From assembly GCF_009739905.1 (NCBI RefSeq), contig NZ_CP034279.1:3720001-3784000 (forward strand): a stretch of 64,000 nucleotides of DNA. Reading direction: 5' to 3'. The notes below the pieces were generated by a model that saw only the letters and a program-made list of their open reading frames with translations, had not been told where the DNA came from and searched no databases. Shown here piece by piece: positions 23,033 through 31,940 of this stretch (position 1 is the stretch's first letter; each line of letters opens with the position of its first letter). Made by a program: the position numbers and the translations under genes. Source of the stretch: Streptomyces ficellus (GTDB lineage: Bacteria > Actinomycetota > Actinomycetes > Streptomycetales > Streptomycetaceae).

Positions 23033-23950
23033 GTGACGGACGAGCTGTACGAGCGGCTGAAGGCGTACGAGGGGCGGGCGGCCGCCACCGGCGGGGCCGG
23101 CAAAGACCCGGTCAACGCGCCCATGATCAGGCACTGGTGCGAGGCCATGGGCGACACCAACCCCGCGTACACCGGACCCGGCGCCATCGCCCCGCCCACG
23201 ATGCTCCAGGTGTGGACCATGGGCGGCCTGTCCGGCCACACCAGCCGGTCCGGCGCGTACGACGAGCTGTTCGCGCTCCTCGACGGCGCCGGATTCACGG
23301 CCGTGGTCGCCACCGACTGCGAGCAGGAGTACCTGCGCGACCTCCGCCCCGGGGACGCCGTCACCTTCGACGCGGTGATCGAGTCCGTGTCCCCGCGCAA
23401 GACCACCAAGCTGGGCGCGGGCCACTTCGTCACCACGCGCACCGACGTACGGGCGGACGGGGTCCTCGCCGGCACCCACCGCTTCCGCATCCTCAAGTAC
23501 GCGCCGGCCGCGCCCCGCCGGAAGCACTCGCGGCCCCGCCCCGTGATCAACCGGGACAACGCCGGGTTCTGGGACGGCGTCGCCGCCCACCGGCTGCTGA
23601 TCCAGCGGTGCACCGGCTGCGGCACGCTCCGCTTCCCCTGGCTGCCCGGGTGCGACACCTGCGGCGCGCCGACGTGGGACACCGTGGAGGCGGGCGGCGA
23701 GGGGACGGTCCACTCGTACGTCGTCATGCACCACCCGCCCTTCCCGGCCTTCGACCCGCCCTACGCGGTCGGTCTCGTCGAACTGGCGGAGGGCGTGCGC
23801 ATGGTCAGCGGCATCACCGGGGTGCCGTACGACGAGGTGCGCATCGGCATGCCCGTACGGCTGGAGTTCCTGCGCGTCGACGAGGACCTCGAACTCCCCT
23901 TCTTCCGGGCCGAAGCCGGTTTCGAAGCCGGCGCCCGGGGCGGTGCCTGA
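23033..23950 (+). CDS. ChsH2-like protein: MaoC hydratase half plus DUF35 zinc-ribbon/OB-fold
   Basis: 305 residues with the layout of mycobacterial ChsH2. The N-terminal hot-dog MaoC domain (about 15-155) includes GDTNPAYTGPGAIAPPTML. The C-terminal DUF35 has a rubredoxin-like ribbon with four Cys (CTGCG and CDTCG, about 197-215) and an OB fold. In M. tuberculosis, ChsH1-ChsH2 hydrates the C22-C23 enoyl-CoA of the cholesterol side chain; DUF35 docks the Ltp2 aldolase. It is first of a translationally coupled trio in the same order as Rv3542c-Rv3541c-Rv3540c. The actual substrate here need not be a steroid. Confidence 0.85.
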   Translation: MTDELYERLKAYEGRAAATGGAGKDPVNAPMIRHWCEAMGDTNPAYTGPGAIAPPTMLQVWTMGGLSGHTSRSGAYDELFALLDGAGFTAVVATDCEQEYLRDLRPGDAVTFDAVIESVSPRKTTKLGAGHFVTTRTDVRADGVLAGTHRFRILKYAPAAPRRKHSRPRPVINRDNAGFWDGVAAHRLLIQRCTGCGTLRFPWLPGCDTCGAPTWDTVEAGGEGTVHSYVVMHHPPFPAFDPPYAVGLVELAEGVRMVSGITGVPYDEVRIGMPVRLEFLRVDEDLELPFFRAEAGFEAGARGGA

Positions 23951-24399
23951 TGGCACCCGGGGACGAACTGCCGCCGCTGAGCGTCCCGGTCACGCGCACG
24001 CTCGTCGTCGCGGGCGCCATCGCCTCCCGCGACTACCAGGACGTGCACCACGACGCGGAGCTCGCCAGGGAGAAGGGCTCCCCCGACATCTTCATGAACA
24101 TCCTGACGACGAACGGTCTCGTCGGCCGGTACGTCACCGACCACTTCGGCCCCCGCGCCCGCCTCCGCAAGCTCGCCATCCGGCTCGGCGCCCCCAACCA
24201 CCCCGGCGACACGATGACCCTCACCGGCACGGTCACCGCCGTCGACGGCGACACGGTCACCGTCCGGGTGACCGGCGCGAACCGGCTCGGCACCCACGTC
24301 ACCGGCACGGTCACGGTCACGGCACCCGAGCCGGACGCCGACACGGAGCCCGGCACGGTCACGGTGCCCGCCACCACACCGCAGGAGACGGCGACATGA
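23950..24399 (+). CDS. ChsH1-like MaoC-family enoyl-CoA hydratase subunit
   Basis: 149-residue single hot-dog domain. The hydratase motif is visible as ASRDYQDVHHDAELAREKGSPDIFMN (about 26-51), with Asp and His in the catalytic positions. It overlaps the chsH2-like stop by one base (TGATG) and the thiolase-like start by four (ATGA). It is expected to form the hetero-tetrameric hydratase with the upstream product. The C-terminal tail is unusually rich in Thr/Val/Pro. Confidence 0.87.
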   Translation: MAPGDELPPLSVPVTRTLVVAGAIASRDYQDVHHDAELAREKGSPDIFMNILTTNGLVGRYVTDHFGPRARLRKLAIRLGAPNHPGDTMTLTGTVTAVDGDTVTVRVTGANRLGTHVTGTVTVTAPEPDADTEPGTVTVPATTPQETAT

Positions 24400-25571
24400 G
24401 CGTACGCAGGGCCGACGCGCTCCGGGGGCGGGCGGCCGTCGTGGGAATCGGCGCCACCGAGTTCTCCAAGGACTCCGGCCGCAGCGAACTCACCCTCGCC
24501 GTCGAGGCCGTGCGCGCCGCGCTCGACGACGCCGGGCTCACCCCCGCCGACGTCGACGGCCTGGTCACCTTCACCATGGACACCAGTCCCGAGATCACCG
24601 TCGCCCAGGCGGCCGGCATCGGGGAGCTGTCGTTCTTCTCCCGCGTCCACTACGGCGGAGGCGCCGCCTGTGCCACCGTCCAGCAGGCAGCCCTCGCCGT
24701 CGCCACCGGCGTCGCGGACGTCGTCGTCTGCTACCGCGCCTTCAACGAGCGCTCCGGCCGCCGCTTCGGCGCGGGCGTCCAGCACCGCGAACCGACCGCC
24801 GAGGGCGCCGCGCTCGGCTGGCAGCTGCCGTTCGGGCTGCTCACCCCCGCGTCCTGGGTCGCGATGGCCGCCCAGCGCTACCTCCACACCTACGGCCTCA
24901 CCCCCGAGGCGTTCGGCCACGTCGCGGTCACCGACCGCCGCCACGCCGCCCGCAACCCGGCCGCCCACTTCTACGGCCGGCCCATCACCCTCGCCGACCA
25001 CGCCGCCTCCCGCCGGATCGTCGAGCCGCTGCGCCTCCTCGACTGCTGCCAGGAGACGGACGGCGGCCAGGCGCTCGTCGTCACGTCCACCGAGCGCGCC
25101 CGCCACCTGCGCCGGCCGCCCGCCGTGATCGTCGCAGCCGCGCAGGGGGCGGGGCGGGCCCAGGAGGCGATGACCAACTTCTACCGCCACGACCTCACCG
25201 GCCTGCCCGAGGCGGGGGTCGTCGCCCGCCAGCTGTGGCGCACCTCGGGCCTGCGCCCCGCCGACATCGACGTCGGCATCCTCTACGACCACTTCACCCC
25301 CTTCGTGCTCATGCAGCTGGAGGAGTACGGGTTCTGCGCCCCCGGCGAGGCCGCGGGCTTCGTCGCCGCCGACGCGCTCCCCCTCAACACGCACGGAGGG
25401 CAACTCGGCGAGGCGTACCTGCATGGCATGAACGGCATCGCGGAAGCCGTCCGCCAGGTGCGCGGCACGTCGGTGAACCAGGTCCCGGGCGCGGCGGCGG
25501 TCCTGGTCACGGCGGGAACCGGCGTACCCACGTCCGGTCTGGTGCTCGGCGTCCCGGAGGCCGCCCGCTGA
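24396..25571 (+). CDS. Ltp2-like thiolase-fold lipid-transfer protein/retro-aldolase
   Basis: 391 residues, thiolase superfamily. ELTLAVEAVRAALDDAGLTPADVDG and GGGAACATVQQAALAVATG are thiolase-fold segments; NTHGGQLGEAYLHGMNGIAEAV is the C-terminal signature of the SCP-x/Ltp group. In Ltp2 the protein binds the DUF35 domain of ChsH2 and performs a retro-aldol cleavage of the hydrated side chain rather than CoA thiolysis. Coupled start (ATGA). The family call is firm; the substrate is inferred. Confidence 0.87.
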   Translation: MSVRRADALRGRAAVVGIGATEFSKDSGRSELTLAVEAVRAALDDAGLTPADVDGLVTFTMDTSPEITVAQAAGIGELSFFSRVHYGGGAACATVQQAALAVATGVADVVVCYRAFNERSGRRFGAGVQHREPTAEGAALGWQLPFGLLTPASWVAMAAQRYLHTYGLTPEAFGHVAVTDRRHAARNPAAHFYGRPITLADHAASRRIVEPLRLLDCCQETDGGQALVVTSTERARHLRRPPAVIVAAAQGAGRAQEAMTNFYRHDLTGLPEAGVVARQLWRTSGLRPADIDVGILYDHFTPFVLMQLEEYGFCAPGEAAGFVAADALPLNTHGGQLGEAYLHGMNGIAEAVRQVRGTSVNQVPGAAAVLVTAGTGVPTSGLVLGVPEAAR

Positions 25572-25772
25572 CCACCACCCCTTGCCCCGGCCCTCCCCCG
25601 CCCCCGGGCCCGGCCCTCCACCGCATCCCGGCCCCGCCGGACCCTGAGCCGCCCGCACCGTTTCCTCCACCTCCAGGAGGTGCATCGGGTCGCGGCCCTA
25701 CAACCTGAGGCGGACACCGGTTCGGCACCTCTGGGCGATTACCCGCACGGCCCCCGCTCCTAGCGTGGACGT

Positions 25773-26318
25773 ATGACCGCGACCGCCGGCACCGTCTGCA
25801 CCGGGGCCTCCACAGCCGCCACCGGATACCCGTCGTTCTCCTCGTACGTACGGGCCCGGGGGCCCCTGCTGCTGCGCACCGCCAGGTCGCTGACCGCCAA
25901 CCCGTGCGACGCCGAGGACCTGCTCCAGACCGCCCTCGCCAAGACGTACGTCGCCTGGGAACGCATAGAGGACCACCGCGCGCTCGACGGATACGTGCGC
26001 CGCGCCCTGATGAACACCCGCACGTCGCAGTGGCGCAAGCGCAAGGTCGACGAGTTCGCGTGCGACGAGCTGCCCGAGCCCGCCGGGCTGCCCGAGCCCG
26101 ACCCGGCCGAACAGCAGGTGCTGCGCGACGCGATGTGGCGCGCGGTGACGAGGCTGCCGGACCGCCAGCGGGCCATGGTCGTGCTCCGGTACTACGAGGA
26201 CCTCAGCGAGGCCCAGACGGCGGAGGTCCTCGGGGTCTCCGTCGGCACCGTCAAGAGCGCCGTCTCGCGTGCGCTCGGCAAGCTCCGCGAGGACCCGGAG
26301 CTGGCTCCGGTGCGGTAG
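25773..26318 (+). CDS. SigE-family ECF RNA polymerase sigma factor
   Basis: 181 residues. Region 2 covers about 25-95 (GPLLLRTARSLTANPCDAEDLLQTALAKTYVAW) and region 4 about 115-170 (LPDRQRAMVVLRYYEDLSEAQTAEVLGVSVGTVKSAVSRAL). This is the short SigE-family ECF type, distinct from Streptomyces envelope-stress SigE proper. No anti-sigma gene is adjacent. It lies between the hydratase/aldolase trio and the acyl-CoA ligase but may be unrelated to them. Confidence 0.9.
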   Translation: MTATAGTVCTGASTAATGYPSFSSYVRARGPLLLRTARSLTANPCDAEDLLQTALAKTYVAWERIEDHRALDGYVRRALMNTRTSQWRKRKVDEFACDELPEPAGLPEPDPAEQQVLRDAMWRAVTRLPDRQRAMVVLRYYEDLSEAQTAEVLGVSVGTVKSAVSRALGKLREDPELAPVR

Positions 26319-26369
26319 CCGCTGTGCTGAAGGCGCCCCGACCGGCAGCCGATCTACTCCCGGGTAGTG

Positions 26370-26387
26370 ACATACCGCGTGGTATGT
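26370..26387 (+). promoter_or_regulatory. Inverted repeat operator upstream of acyl-CoA ligase
   Basis: ACATACC-GCGT-GGTATGT, perfect 7-bp arms, 52 nt before the ligase start. Typical TetR/FadR-like operator geometry. The repressor is not encoded nearby. Confidence 0.55.
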
Positions 26388-26438
26388 GCGCAGAATCTGC
26401 ACACCCGTATCTCCACGCAGCGCCCCCGGGAGGACGCC

Positions 26439-28088
26439 GTGCTGAGCACCATGCAGGACGTACCACTGACTGTGACCCGCATCCTCCGCCACGGGATGAC
26501 GATCCACGGGACATCACAGATCACCACCTGGACGGGTGACGCCGACGCCCCGCACCGCCGCAGCTTCGCGGAGACCGGCGTACGGGCCACCCAGCTGGCG
26601 AACGCCCTCCGCGACGAGCTGGGCGTCACCGGGGACGAGCGGGTCGCCACGCTCATGTGGAACAACGCCGAGCACGTCGAGGCCTACCTGGCGATCCCCG
26701 CCATGGGCGCCGTCCTGCACACCCTGAACCTGCGCCTGCCGGCCGAGCAGCTGGTGTGGATCGTCAACCACGCCGCCGACCGGGTCGTCCTGGTCAACGG
26801 CAGCCTCCTCCCGCTGCTCGCCCCGCTCCTCCCGCACCTGCCGACCCTCGAGCACATCGTGGTCTCCGGTCCGGGCGACCGCGCCCTCCTCGACGGAGCC
26901 GCGCCCACCGTCCACGAGTACGAGGAGCTCATCGCCGGCCGTCCGGCCACGTACGACTGGCCCGAGCTGGACGAACGCGCCGCCGCCGCCATGTGCTACA
27001 CCTCCGGCACCACCGGTGACCCCAAGGGCGTCGTCTACTCCCACCGCTCCATCTACCTGCACTCCATGCAGGTCAACATGGCCCAGTCGATGGGGTTGAC
27101 GGACAAGGACACGACCCTGGTCGTCGTGCCCCAGTTCCACGTGAACGCCTGGGGCCTGCCCCACGCCACCTTCATGACCGGCGTCAACATGCTGATGCCG
27201 GACCGTTTCCTCCAGCCCGCCCCGCTCGCCGACATGATCGAGCGCGAGAGGCCCACGCACGCGGCCGCCGTGCCCACCATCTGGCAGGGCCTCCTCGCCG
27301 AGGTCACCGCGAACCCGCGCGACCTGTCGTCCATGGCCAGCGTCACCATCGGCGGGGCCGCCTGCCCGCCGTCGCTGATGGAGGCGTACGACAAGCTCGG
27401 CGTCCGCCTCTGCCACGCCTGGGGCATGACCGAGACGTCCCCGCTCGGCACGATGTCCAACCCGCCGGCCGGCCTGTCCGCCGAGGAGGAGTGGCCGTAC
27501 CGCATCACCCAGGGCCGCTTCCCCGCCGGCGTCGAGGGACGCCTGGCCGGCCCCGGCGGCGACATCCTGCCCTGGGACGGCGAGTCGGCGGGCGAGCTGG
27601 AGGTGCGCGGCCCGTGGATCGCGGGCGCGTACTACGGCGGCGCGGACGGCGAACCCCTGCGACCCGAGGACAAGTTCACCCCGGACGGCTGGCTGAAGAC
27701 CGGTGACGTCGGCGTCATCAGCCCGGACGGCTACCTCACCCTCACCGACCGGGCGAAGGACGTCATCAAGTCGGGCGGCGAGTGGATCTCCTCGGTCGAG
27801 CTGGAGAACGCGCTGATGGCCCACCCGGACGTCGCGGAGGCGGCGGTCGTCGCCGTACCGGACGACAAGTGGGGCGAACGGCCCCTGGCGACGGTCGTCC
27901 TCAAGGAGGGCGCCACCGCCGGGTACGAGGAGCTGCGCGCCTTCCTCGCCGGCTCGATCGCCAAGTGGCAGCTGCCCGAGCGCTGGGCGATCGTCCCGGC
28001 GGTGCCGAAGACGAGCGTGGGGAAGTTCGACAAGAAGGTGATCCGCAGGCAGTACGCGAACGGCGAGCTGGACGTCACACAACTCTGA
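26439..28088 (+). CDS. Long-/medium-chain acyl-CoA synthetase (FadD-like)
   Basis: 549-residue ANL-superfamily ligase forming acyl-CoA via an acyl-AMP. The P-loop YTSGTTGDPKGV is near residue 190, the GMTETSP motif about 335, and TGDVGVISPDGYLTLTDRAKDVIKSGGEWIS about 430-460; the catalytic Lys is in KTSVGKFDKK. GTG 26439 has GGGAGGA upstream. It probably supplies CoA thioesters for side-chain beta-oxidation, in line with the hydratase/aldolase genes upstream. Substrate length is not deducible. Confidence 0.93.
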   Translation: MLSTMQDVPLTVTRILRHGMTIHGTSQITTWTGDADAPHRRSFAETGVRATQLANALRDELGVTGDERVATLMWNNAEHVEAYLAIPAMGAVLHTLNLRLPAEQLVWIVNHAADRVVLVNGSLLPLLAPLLPHLPTLEHIVVSGPGDRALLDGAAPTVHEYEELIAGRPATYDWPELDERAAAAMCYTSGTTGDPKGVVYSHRSIYLHSMQVNMAQSMGLTDKDTTLVVVPQFHVNAWGLPHATFMTGVNMLMPDRFLQPAPLADMIERERPTHAAAVPTIWQGLLAEVTANPRDLSSMASVTIGGAACPPSLMEAYDKLGVRLCHAWGMTETSPLGTMSNPPAGLSAEEEWPYRITQGRFPAGVEGRLAGPGGDILPWDGESAGELEVRGPWIAGAYYGGADGEPLRPEDKFTPDGWLKTGDVGVISPDGYLTLTDRAKDVIKSGGEWISSVELENALMAHPDVAEAAVVAVPDDKWGERPLATVVLKEGATAGYEELRAFLAGSIAKWQLPERWAIVPAVPKTSVGKFDKKVIRRQYANGELDVTQL

Positions 28089-28094
28089 CCACGT

Positions 28095-28127
28095 GACAGG
28101 GGCGCCTCCTCCGGGGGCGCCCCTGTC
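28095..28127. terminator. Perfect 12-bp hairpin terminator between convergent genes
   Basis: GACAGGGGCGCC (28095-28106) and GGCGCCCCTGTC (28116-28127), 9-nt loop, between the ligase and the convergent hybrid regulator. Confidence 0.85.
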
Positions 28128-28130
28128 GTG

Positions 28131-31100
28131 TCAGTTCGTGCCGATCTTCGCCAGCAGGTCCACGATCCGCGACTGCACCTCGGCGCTCGTCGACCGCTCC
28201 GCCAGGAACAGCACCGTCTCGCCCGACGACAGCTTCGGCAGCTCCGCCTGCTGGAGGCCCGCCGACGTGTAGACGACGAGCGGCGTACGGTTCAACTGCC
28301 CGTTCGCCCGCAGCCAGTCGATGATCCCGGCCCGCCGGCGGCGCACCTGCATCAGGTCCATCACCACCAGGTTCGGCCGCATCTGCGCTGCCAGCGTCAC
28401 GGCCTCGCTGTCCGTCGCCGCCCGCGCCACCTGCATCCCGCGCCGCTCCAGCGTCGCCGTCAGCGCCAGCGCGATCTCCTCCTGCTCCTCGATGAGCAGC
28501 ACGCGCGACGGGTGCTGCTCACTGTCGCGCGGGGCCAGCGCCTTGAGCAGTACGGCCGGGTCGGCGCCGTACGCCGCCTCCCGGGTCGCCTGACCGAGAC
28601 CCGCCGCCAGCAGCACCGGCACCTCGGCCGCCACCGCCGCCTGGCGCAGCGACTGGAGCGCCGTGCGCGTGATCGGCCCGGTCAGCGGGTCGACGAACAG
28701 CGCCGCCGGGAACGCGGCGATCTGGGCGTCGACCTCCTCGCGGGAGTGCACGATGACGGGCCGGTAGCCGCGTTCGCTCAGCGCCGTCTGCGTGGAGACG
28801 TCCGGCGCGGGCCACACCAGCAGCCGGCGCGGGTTGTCCAGCGGCTCCGGGGGCAGCTCGTCGTCGACGGGCAGCGGGGCGGGCTCGTTGGCCACCTCGA
28901 CGGCGCCACCCGGCCCGTCCAGCGGCTCCGGGCCCTCGGCCGCGTCCTCGTCCGGTGCCCCTATCTCGTACGCCCGGCCCTCGGCCTGGGCGGACAGCCG
29001 TGGCGGGGTGGGCGTCGGGGCCGCCTGCTGGGGGTGCGGGCGCGCGGCCGGTTCCGGCGCGGCGGCCGCCGGCCGGTCGCCCTCCGCCGGAGGCGTGGCC
29101 AGCTTGCGCCGCCGCCCCGACCCGGAGGACTGCTGCTGGGCGATCTGCTGCGCGAACGGCACGCCCTGGCCCAGGGTGCGCACGCTGAACGCCCGCCCCT
29201 GCGTCGAGCCGCCCCCCGACGTGTCGTCACCGGACGGCACCTCCGGCGGAAGCGGTACGGAACCGGTCCCGTTCCCCGTCCCGGTGCCGTTCCCGATCCC
29301 GGTGCCGGTGGTCGTCTCCTGGGCCGCCCGCCGGCGCCCGGTCGGGGCGGGCCCGGCGGCGACGGCAGCGGCGGCGGGTGCTGATGCGGCGGGTGCCGAT
29401 GCGGCGGGCGCGGGCGTGGGCATCGCGGTGGGCGCCGGCGCGGGCGTCACCGGGTGCGGCTGCGACGGCGTGTGGTCGGCGTCCGGCTCGGTGCGCACCG
29501 GGTCGTGGCGCACGTCCGGACGTCGGTCCGCCTCCGCCGGCGGGAGCGCGAACGCGGTACGGGCGCCCCCCTCGGGCGCCTGCGCGGTCCGGTCCTGCGC
29601 GGTCCGGTCCTGTGCCGGTCCGAGGGCGCGCCGCGCCCGCCGCCCGCCCGCCGGTTCGGTGGCCGCGGCCGTGGCCGGGGTCTGAGGGGCGGCCGCGGGA
29701 AGCGCCGGGAGGGCGCCCTCGTCGCCGCGCCGCGCCCGCCGCCCGGCGGCCGGAACGGGCACCGCGTCCGCGGGCACGCCCTGCGGCGGCACCGTCTCAC
29801 CCAGCGCGGCGCGGCCCTGCGCGCTCTCGGCGGCCGTGACGACGGCGCCTTCGGCCGGAACTCCGGCCGGGAGCCCGGGAGCGGCCGCATCGATCTCCGC
29901 GGGGCTCGGCCGCCCGCGCCGCCGCCCGGTCGGCTTCGCCGCCACCGGGTCCTCGGCCTGGACCGGGCTCGTACCGGGCGCCAGGAACGCGTCCGTCGAG
30001 GCGCGCCGCGCCCGCCGGCGCCCGCCGCCGGGGGCGTCGCCCGACGCCTGGGCGGGCACCACGGCAGCCGGGGCACCGGCGACGGAGTCCCCCACCGAGC
30101 CGTCCACCGGGCCGGGCGCCGAAGCATCAGCCGTGCCGTCCACCGAAGCATCAGCCGTGCCGTCCACCGAAGCGTCCGCCGGACCGTCCGCCGGACCGTC
30201 CACCGGACCGTCCACCGCGGTCGGCCGGACCGTCCCGGCGCCCTCGCCCAGCGGTACCTCCAGCACGTACGCGCTGCCCGGCATGCCCGGCACCTCGTGC
30301 GTCTGGAGCACCCCGGAGTGTGCCCGGACGATCCCGCGCACGATCGGCTCGTGGACCGGGTCGCCGCCCGCGTACGGTCCGCGCACCTCGATGCGTACGA
30401 CGTCACCGCGCTGCGCCGCCGCGACGACGATCGTCGAGTCGACGTACCCGCCGCCCGGGACGAGCCGGGCCTTGCCGGTCGAGTCGACGCCGGCGACGTC
30501 CGCGATCAGATGGGCGAGCGCGGTCGAGATCCGGACCCCATCCACCTCGGCCTCGATCGGCGGGGCGTGCACCGCGAACTGGACGCGCCCGGGGCCGATC
30601 AGCTCCACCGCGCCCTCGACACCGGCGGCGACGACCGCGTCGAGCAGCACCTTCGTCTTGTCCAGCGACTCCTGGCCGACGTCGAGGCGCTGGTAGCCCA
30701 GCACGTTGTCGACGAGCGTCGTCATCCGGGCGTACCCGGCGGCCAGGTGGTGCAGCACCTGGTTGGCCTCGGGCCACAGCTGGCCGGCCGGGTCGGCGGC
30801 CAGCGTGCCCAGCTCGCGGCGCAGCTCCACCAGCGGGCCGCGCAGCGACTCGCCGAGCACGGCGGTCAGCTGGTCGTGCCGGGCCGCCAGGGCCGCGTAC
30901 CGCTCCTCGTGGCGCTCGATCTCGACGGAGAGCCGTTCGCTGAGGTCGGCCATCCCGGTGGCGTGCCGCTCGGTCAGTTCGGCGACCTCGGCCGTGTGCC
31001 GCTCGGTGAGCGCGGCGACCTCGGCCGCGTGCCGGGTCTCCTGCTCCTCGTACGGGCGCCGGTCGGTGAACGTCATCACCGCGCCGACCAGCTGGTCCCC

Positions 31101-31853
31101 GTCCCGTACCGGCGCGGTCGTCAGGTCGACCGGCACCGGCGAACCGTCCTTTGCCCACACCACCTGTCCGCGCACCCGGTGCTTGCGCCCGGAGCGGAGG
31201 GTGTCGGCGAGCGGCGACTCGTCGAACGGGAAGGGCTCCCCGTCGGCCCGGGAGTGCAGCATCAGGCCGTGGAGTTCCTTGCCGCCCAGGTCGCTGGCGC
31301 GCCACCCCAGTATCTGGGCGGCGGCCGGGTTGACCAGCACGATCCGCCCGTCGGTGTCCGTGCCGACGACGCCCTCGGAGGCGGCGCGCAGGATCATCTC
31401 GGTCTGCCGCTGGGAGCGCGCCAGCTCGGCCTCGGTGTCGATGGTCCCGGACAGGTCGCGCACGACGAGCATCAGCAGCTCGTCGCCGGTGTAGGCGCTG
31501 CCGTACGAGTCGTACGCCTCGCGTCCGTCCTCCAGGCCGGCGCTGGTCACCTCGACCGGGAACTCGCTGCCGTCGGTGCGGCGCGCGACCATCCGGGCCG
31601 GTTTGGTCCGGCCGCGCTCGTCGGCCGCCTCGGGGCGGCGCATCGAGCCGGGGATCAGCCGGGAGTCGAACGCGGGCAGCAGATCGAGCAGCCCGCGCCC
31701 GACCAGCGCCGTACCGGGAGCCTCGAACATCTCGAGGGCGATGGTGTTGGCGTTGACGACCGTGCCGTTGCAATTGACGAGTACGAGCCCGTCCGGCAGC
31801 GCGTCGAGTATCGCTGCGAGGCGAGCAGCGCCTCGGGATGGCCTGCTGCTCAC
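28131..31853 (-). CDS. Large PAS-kinase-like-receiver hybrid regulator with degenerate catalytic sites
   Basis: 1240 residues. Two PAS domains (about 10-130 and 145-265) precede a coiled coil of repeated RHTAEVAELTERHATG-type heptads. The dimerisation helix reads LTAVLGESLRGPLVELRREL, with no phospho-acceptor His. A GHKL-like region (about 400-505) has a weak N-box (LAHLIADV). A roughly 400-residue Pro/Ala-rich linker follows, then two receiver-like domains. The last receiver keeps VVMDLM but has IEEQEE for the usual acidic pair. Probably a scaffold or pseudokinase rather than an active kinase. GTG 31853 (VSSRPSRG) has GGGAGGA 9 nt upstream and is preferred to the start 10 codons earlier. Confidence 0.82.
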   Translation of the reverse strand: MSSRPSRGAARLAAILDALPDGLVLVNCNGTVVNANTIALEMFEAPGTALVGRGLLDLLPAFDSRLIPGSMRRPEAADERGRTKPARMVARRTDGSEFPVEVTSAGLEDGREAYDSYGSAYTGDELLMLVVRDLSGTIDTEAELARSQRQTEMILRAASEGVVGTDTDGRIVLVNPAAAQILGWRASDLGGKELHGLMLHSRADGEPFPFDESPLADTLRSGRKHRVRGQVVWAKDGSPVPVDLTTAPVRDGDQLVGAVMTFTDRRPYEEQETRHAAEVAALTERHTAEVAELTERHATGMADLSERLSVEIERHEERYAALAARHDQLTAVLGESLRGPLVELRRELGTLAADPAGQLWPEANQVLHHLAAGYARMTTLVDNVLGYQRLDVGQESLDKTKVLLDAVVAAGVEGAVELIGPGRVQFAVHAPPIEAEVDGVRISTALAHLIADVAGVDSTGKARLVPGGGYVDSTIVVAAAQRGDVVRIEVRGPYAGGDPVHEPIVRGIVRAHSGVLQTHEVPGMPGSAYVLEVPLGEGAGTVRPTAVDGPVDGPADGPADASVDGTADASVDGTADASAPGPVDGSVGDSVAGAPAAVVPAQASGDAPGGGRRRARRASTDAFLAPGTSPVQAEDPVAAKPTGRRRGRPSPAEIDAAAPGLPAGVPAEGAVVTAAESAQGRAALGETVPPQGVPADAVPVPAAGRRARRGDEGALPALPAAAPQTPATAAATEPAGGRRARRALGPAQDRTAQDRTAQAPEGGARTAFALPPAEADRRPDVRHDPVRTEPDADHTPSQPHPVTPAPAPTAMPTPAPAASAPAASAPAAAAVAAGPAPTGRRRAAQETTTGTGIGNGTGTGNGTGSVPLPPEVPSGDDTSGGGSTQGRAFSVRTLGQGVPFAQQIAQQQSSGSGRRRKLATPPAEGDRPAAAAPEPAARPHPQQAAPTPTPPRLSAQAEGRAYEIGAPDEDAAEGPEPLDGPGGAVEVANEPAPLPVDDELPPEPLDNPRRLLVWPAPDVSTQTALSERGYRPVIVHSREEVDAQIAAFPAALFVDPLTGPITRTALQSLRQAAVAAEVPVLLAAGLGQATREAAYGADPAVLLKALAPRDSEQHPSRVLLIEEQEEIALALTATLERRGMQVARAATDSEAVTLAAQMRPNLVVMDLMQVRRRRAGIIDWLRANGQLNRTPLVVYTSAGLQQAELPKLSSGETVLFLAERSTSAEVQSRIVDLLAKIGTN
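30121..30216 (-). repeat. In-frame tandem repeats in the linker of the hybrid regulator
   Basis: Two exact 24-bp units (30121-30144 and 30145-30168) are followed by 12-bp GGACCGTCCRCC-type units. They encode runs such as DASVDGTADASVDG. The phase is preserved, so copy number can vary without frameshift. Confidence 0.75.
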
Positions 31854-31940
31854 GACGACGCTTCCTCCCACTCGGCCTGTCACTGGAGGGAGTCTAAAGG
31901 CAGGTGGTGTGGGCCCGACGGCGGTTGTGTGCCGGTTCCT

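Noticed and set aside
30403..31773. Long frames inside the hybrid regulator on both strands
   Set aside because: Shadows; the PAS and receiver domains are clear only in the annotated frame.
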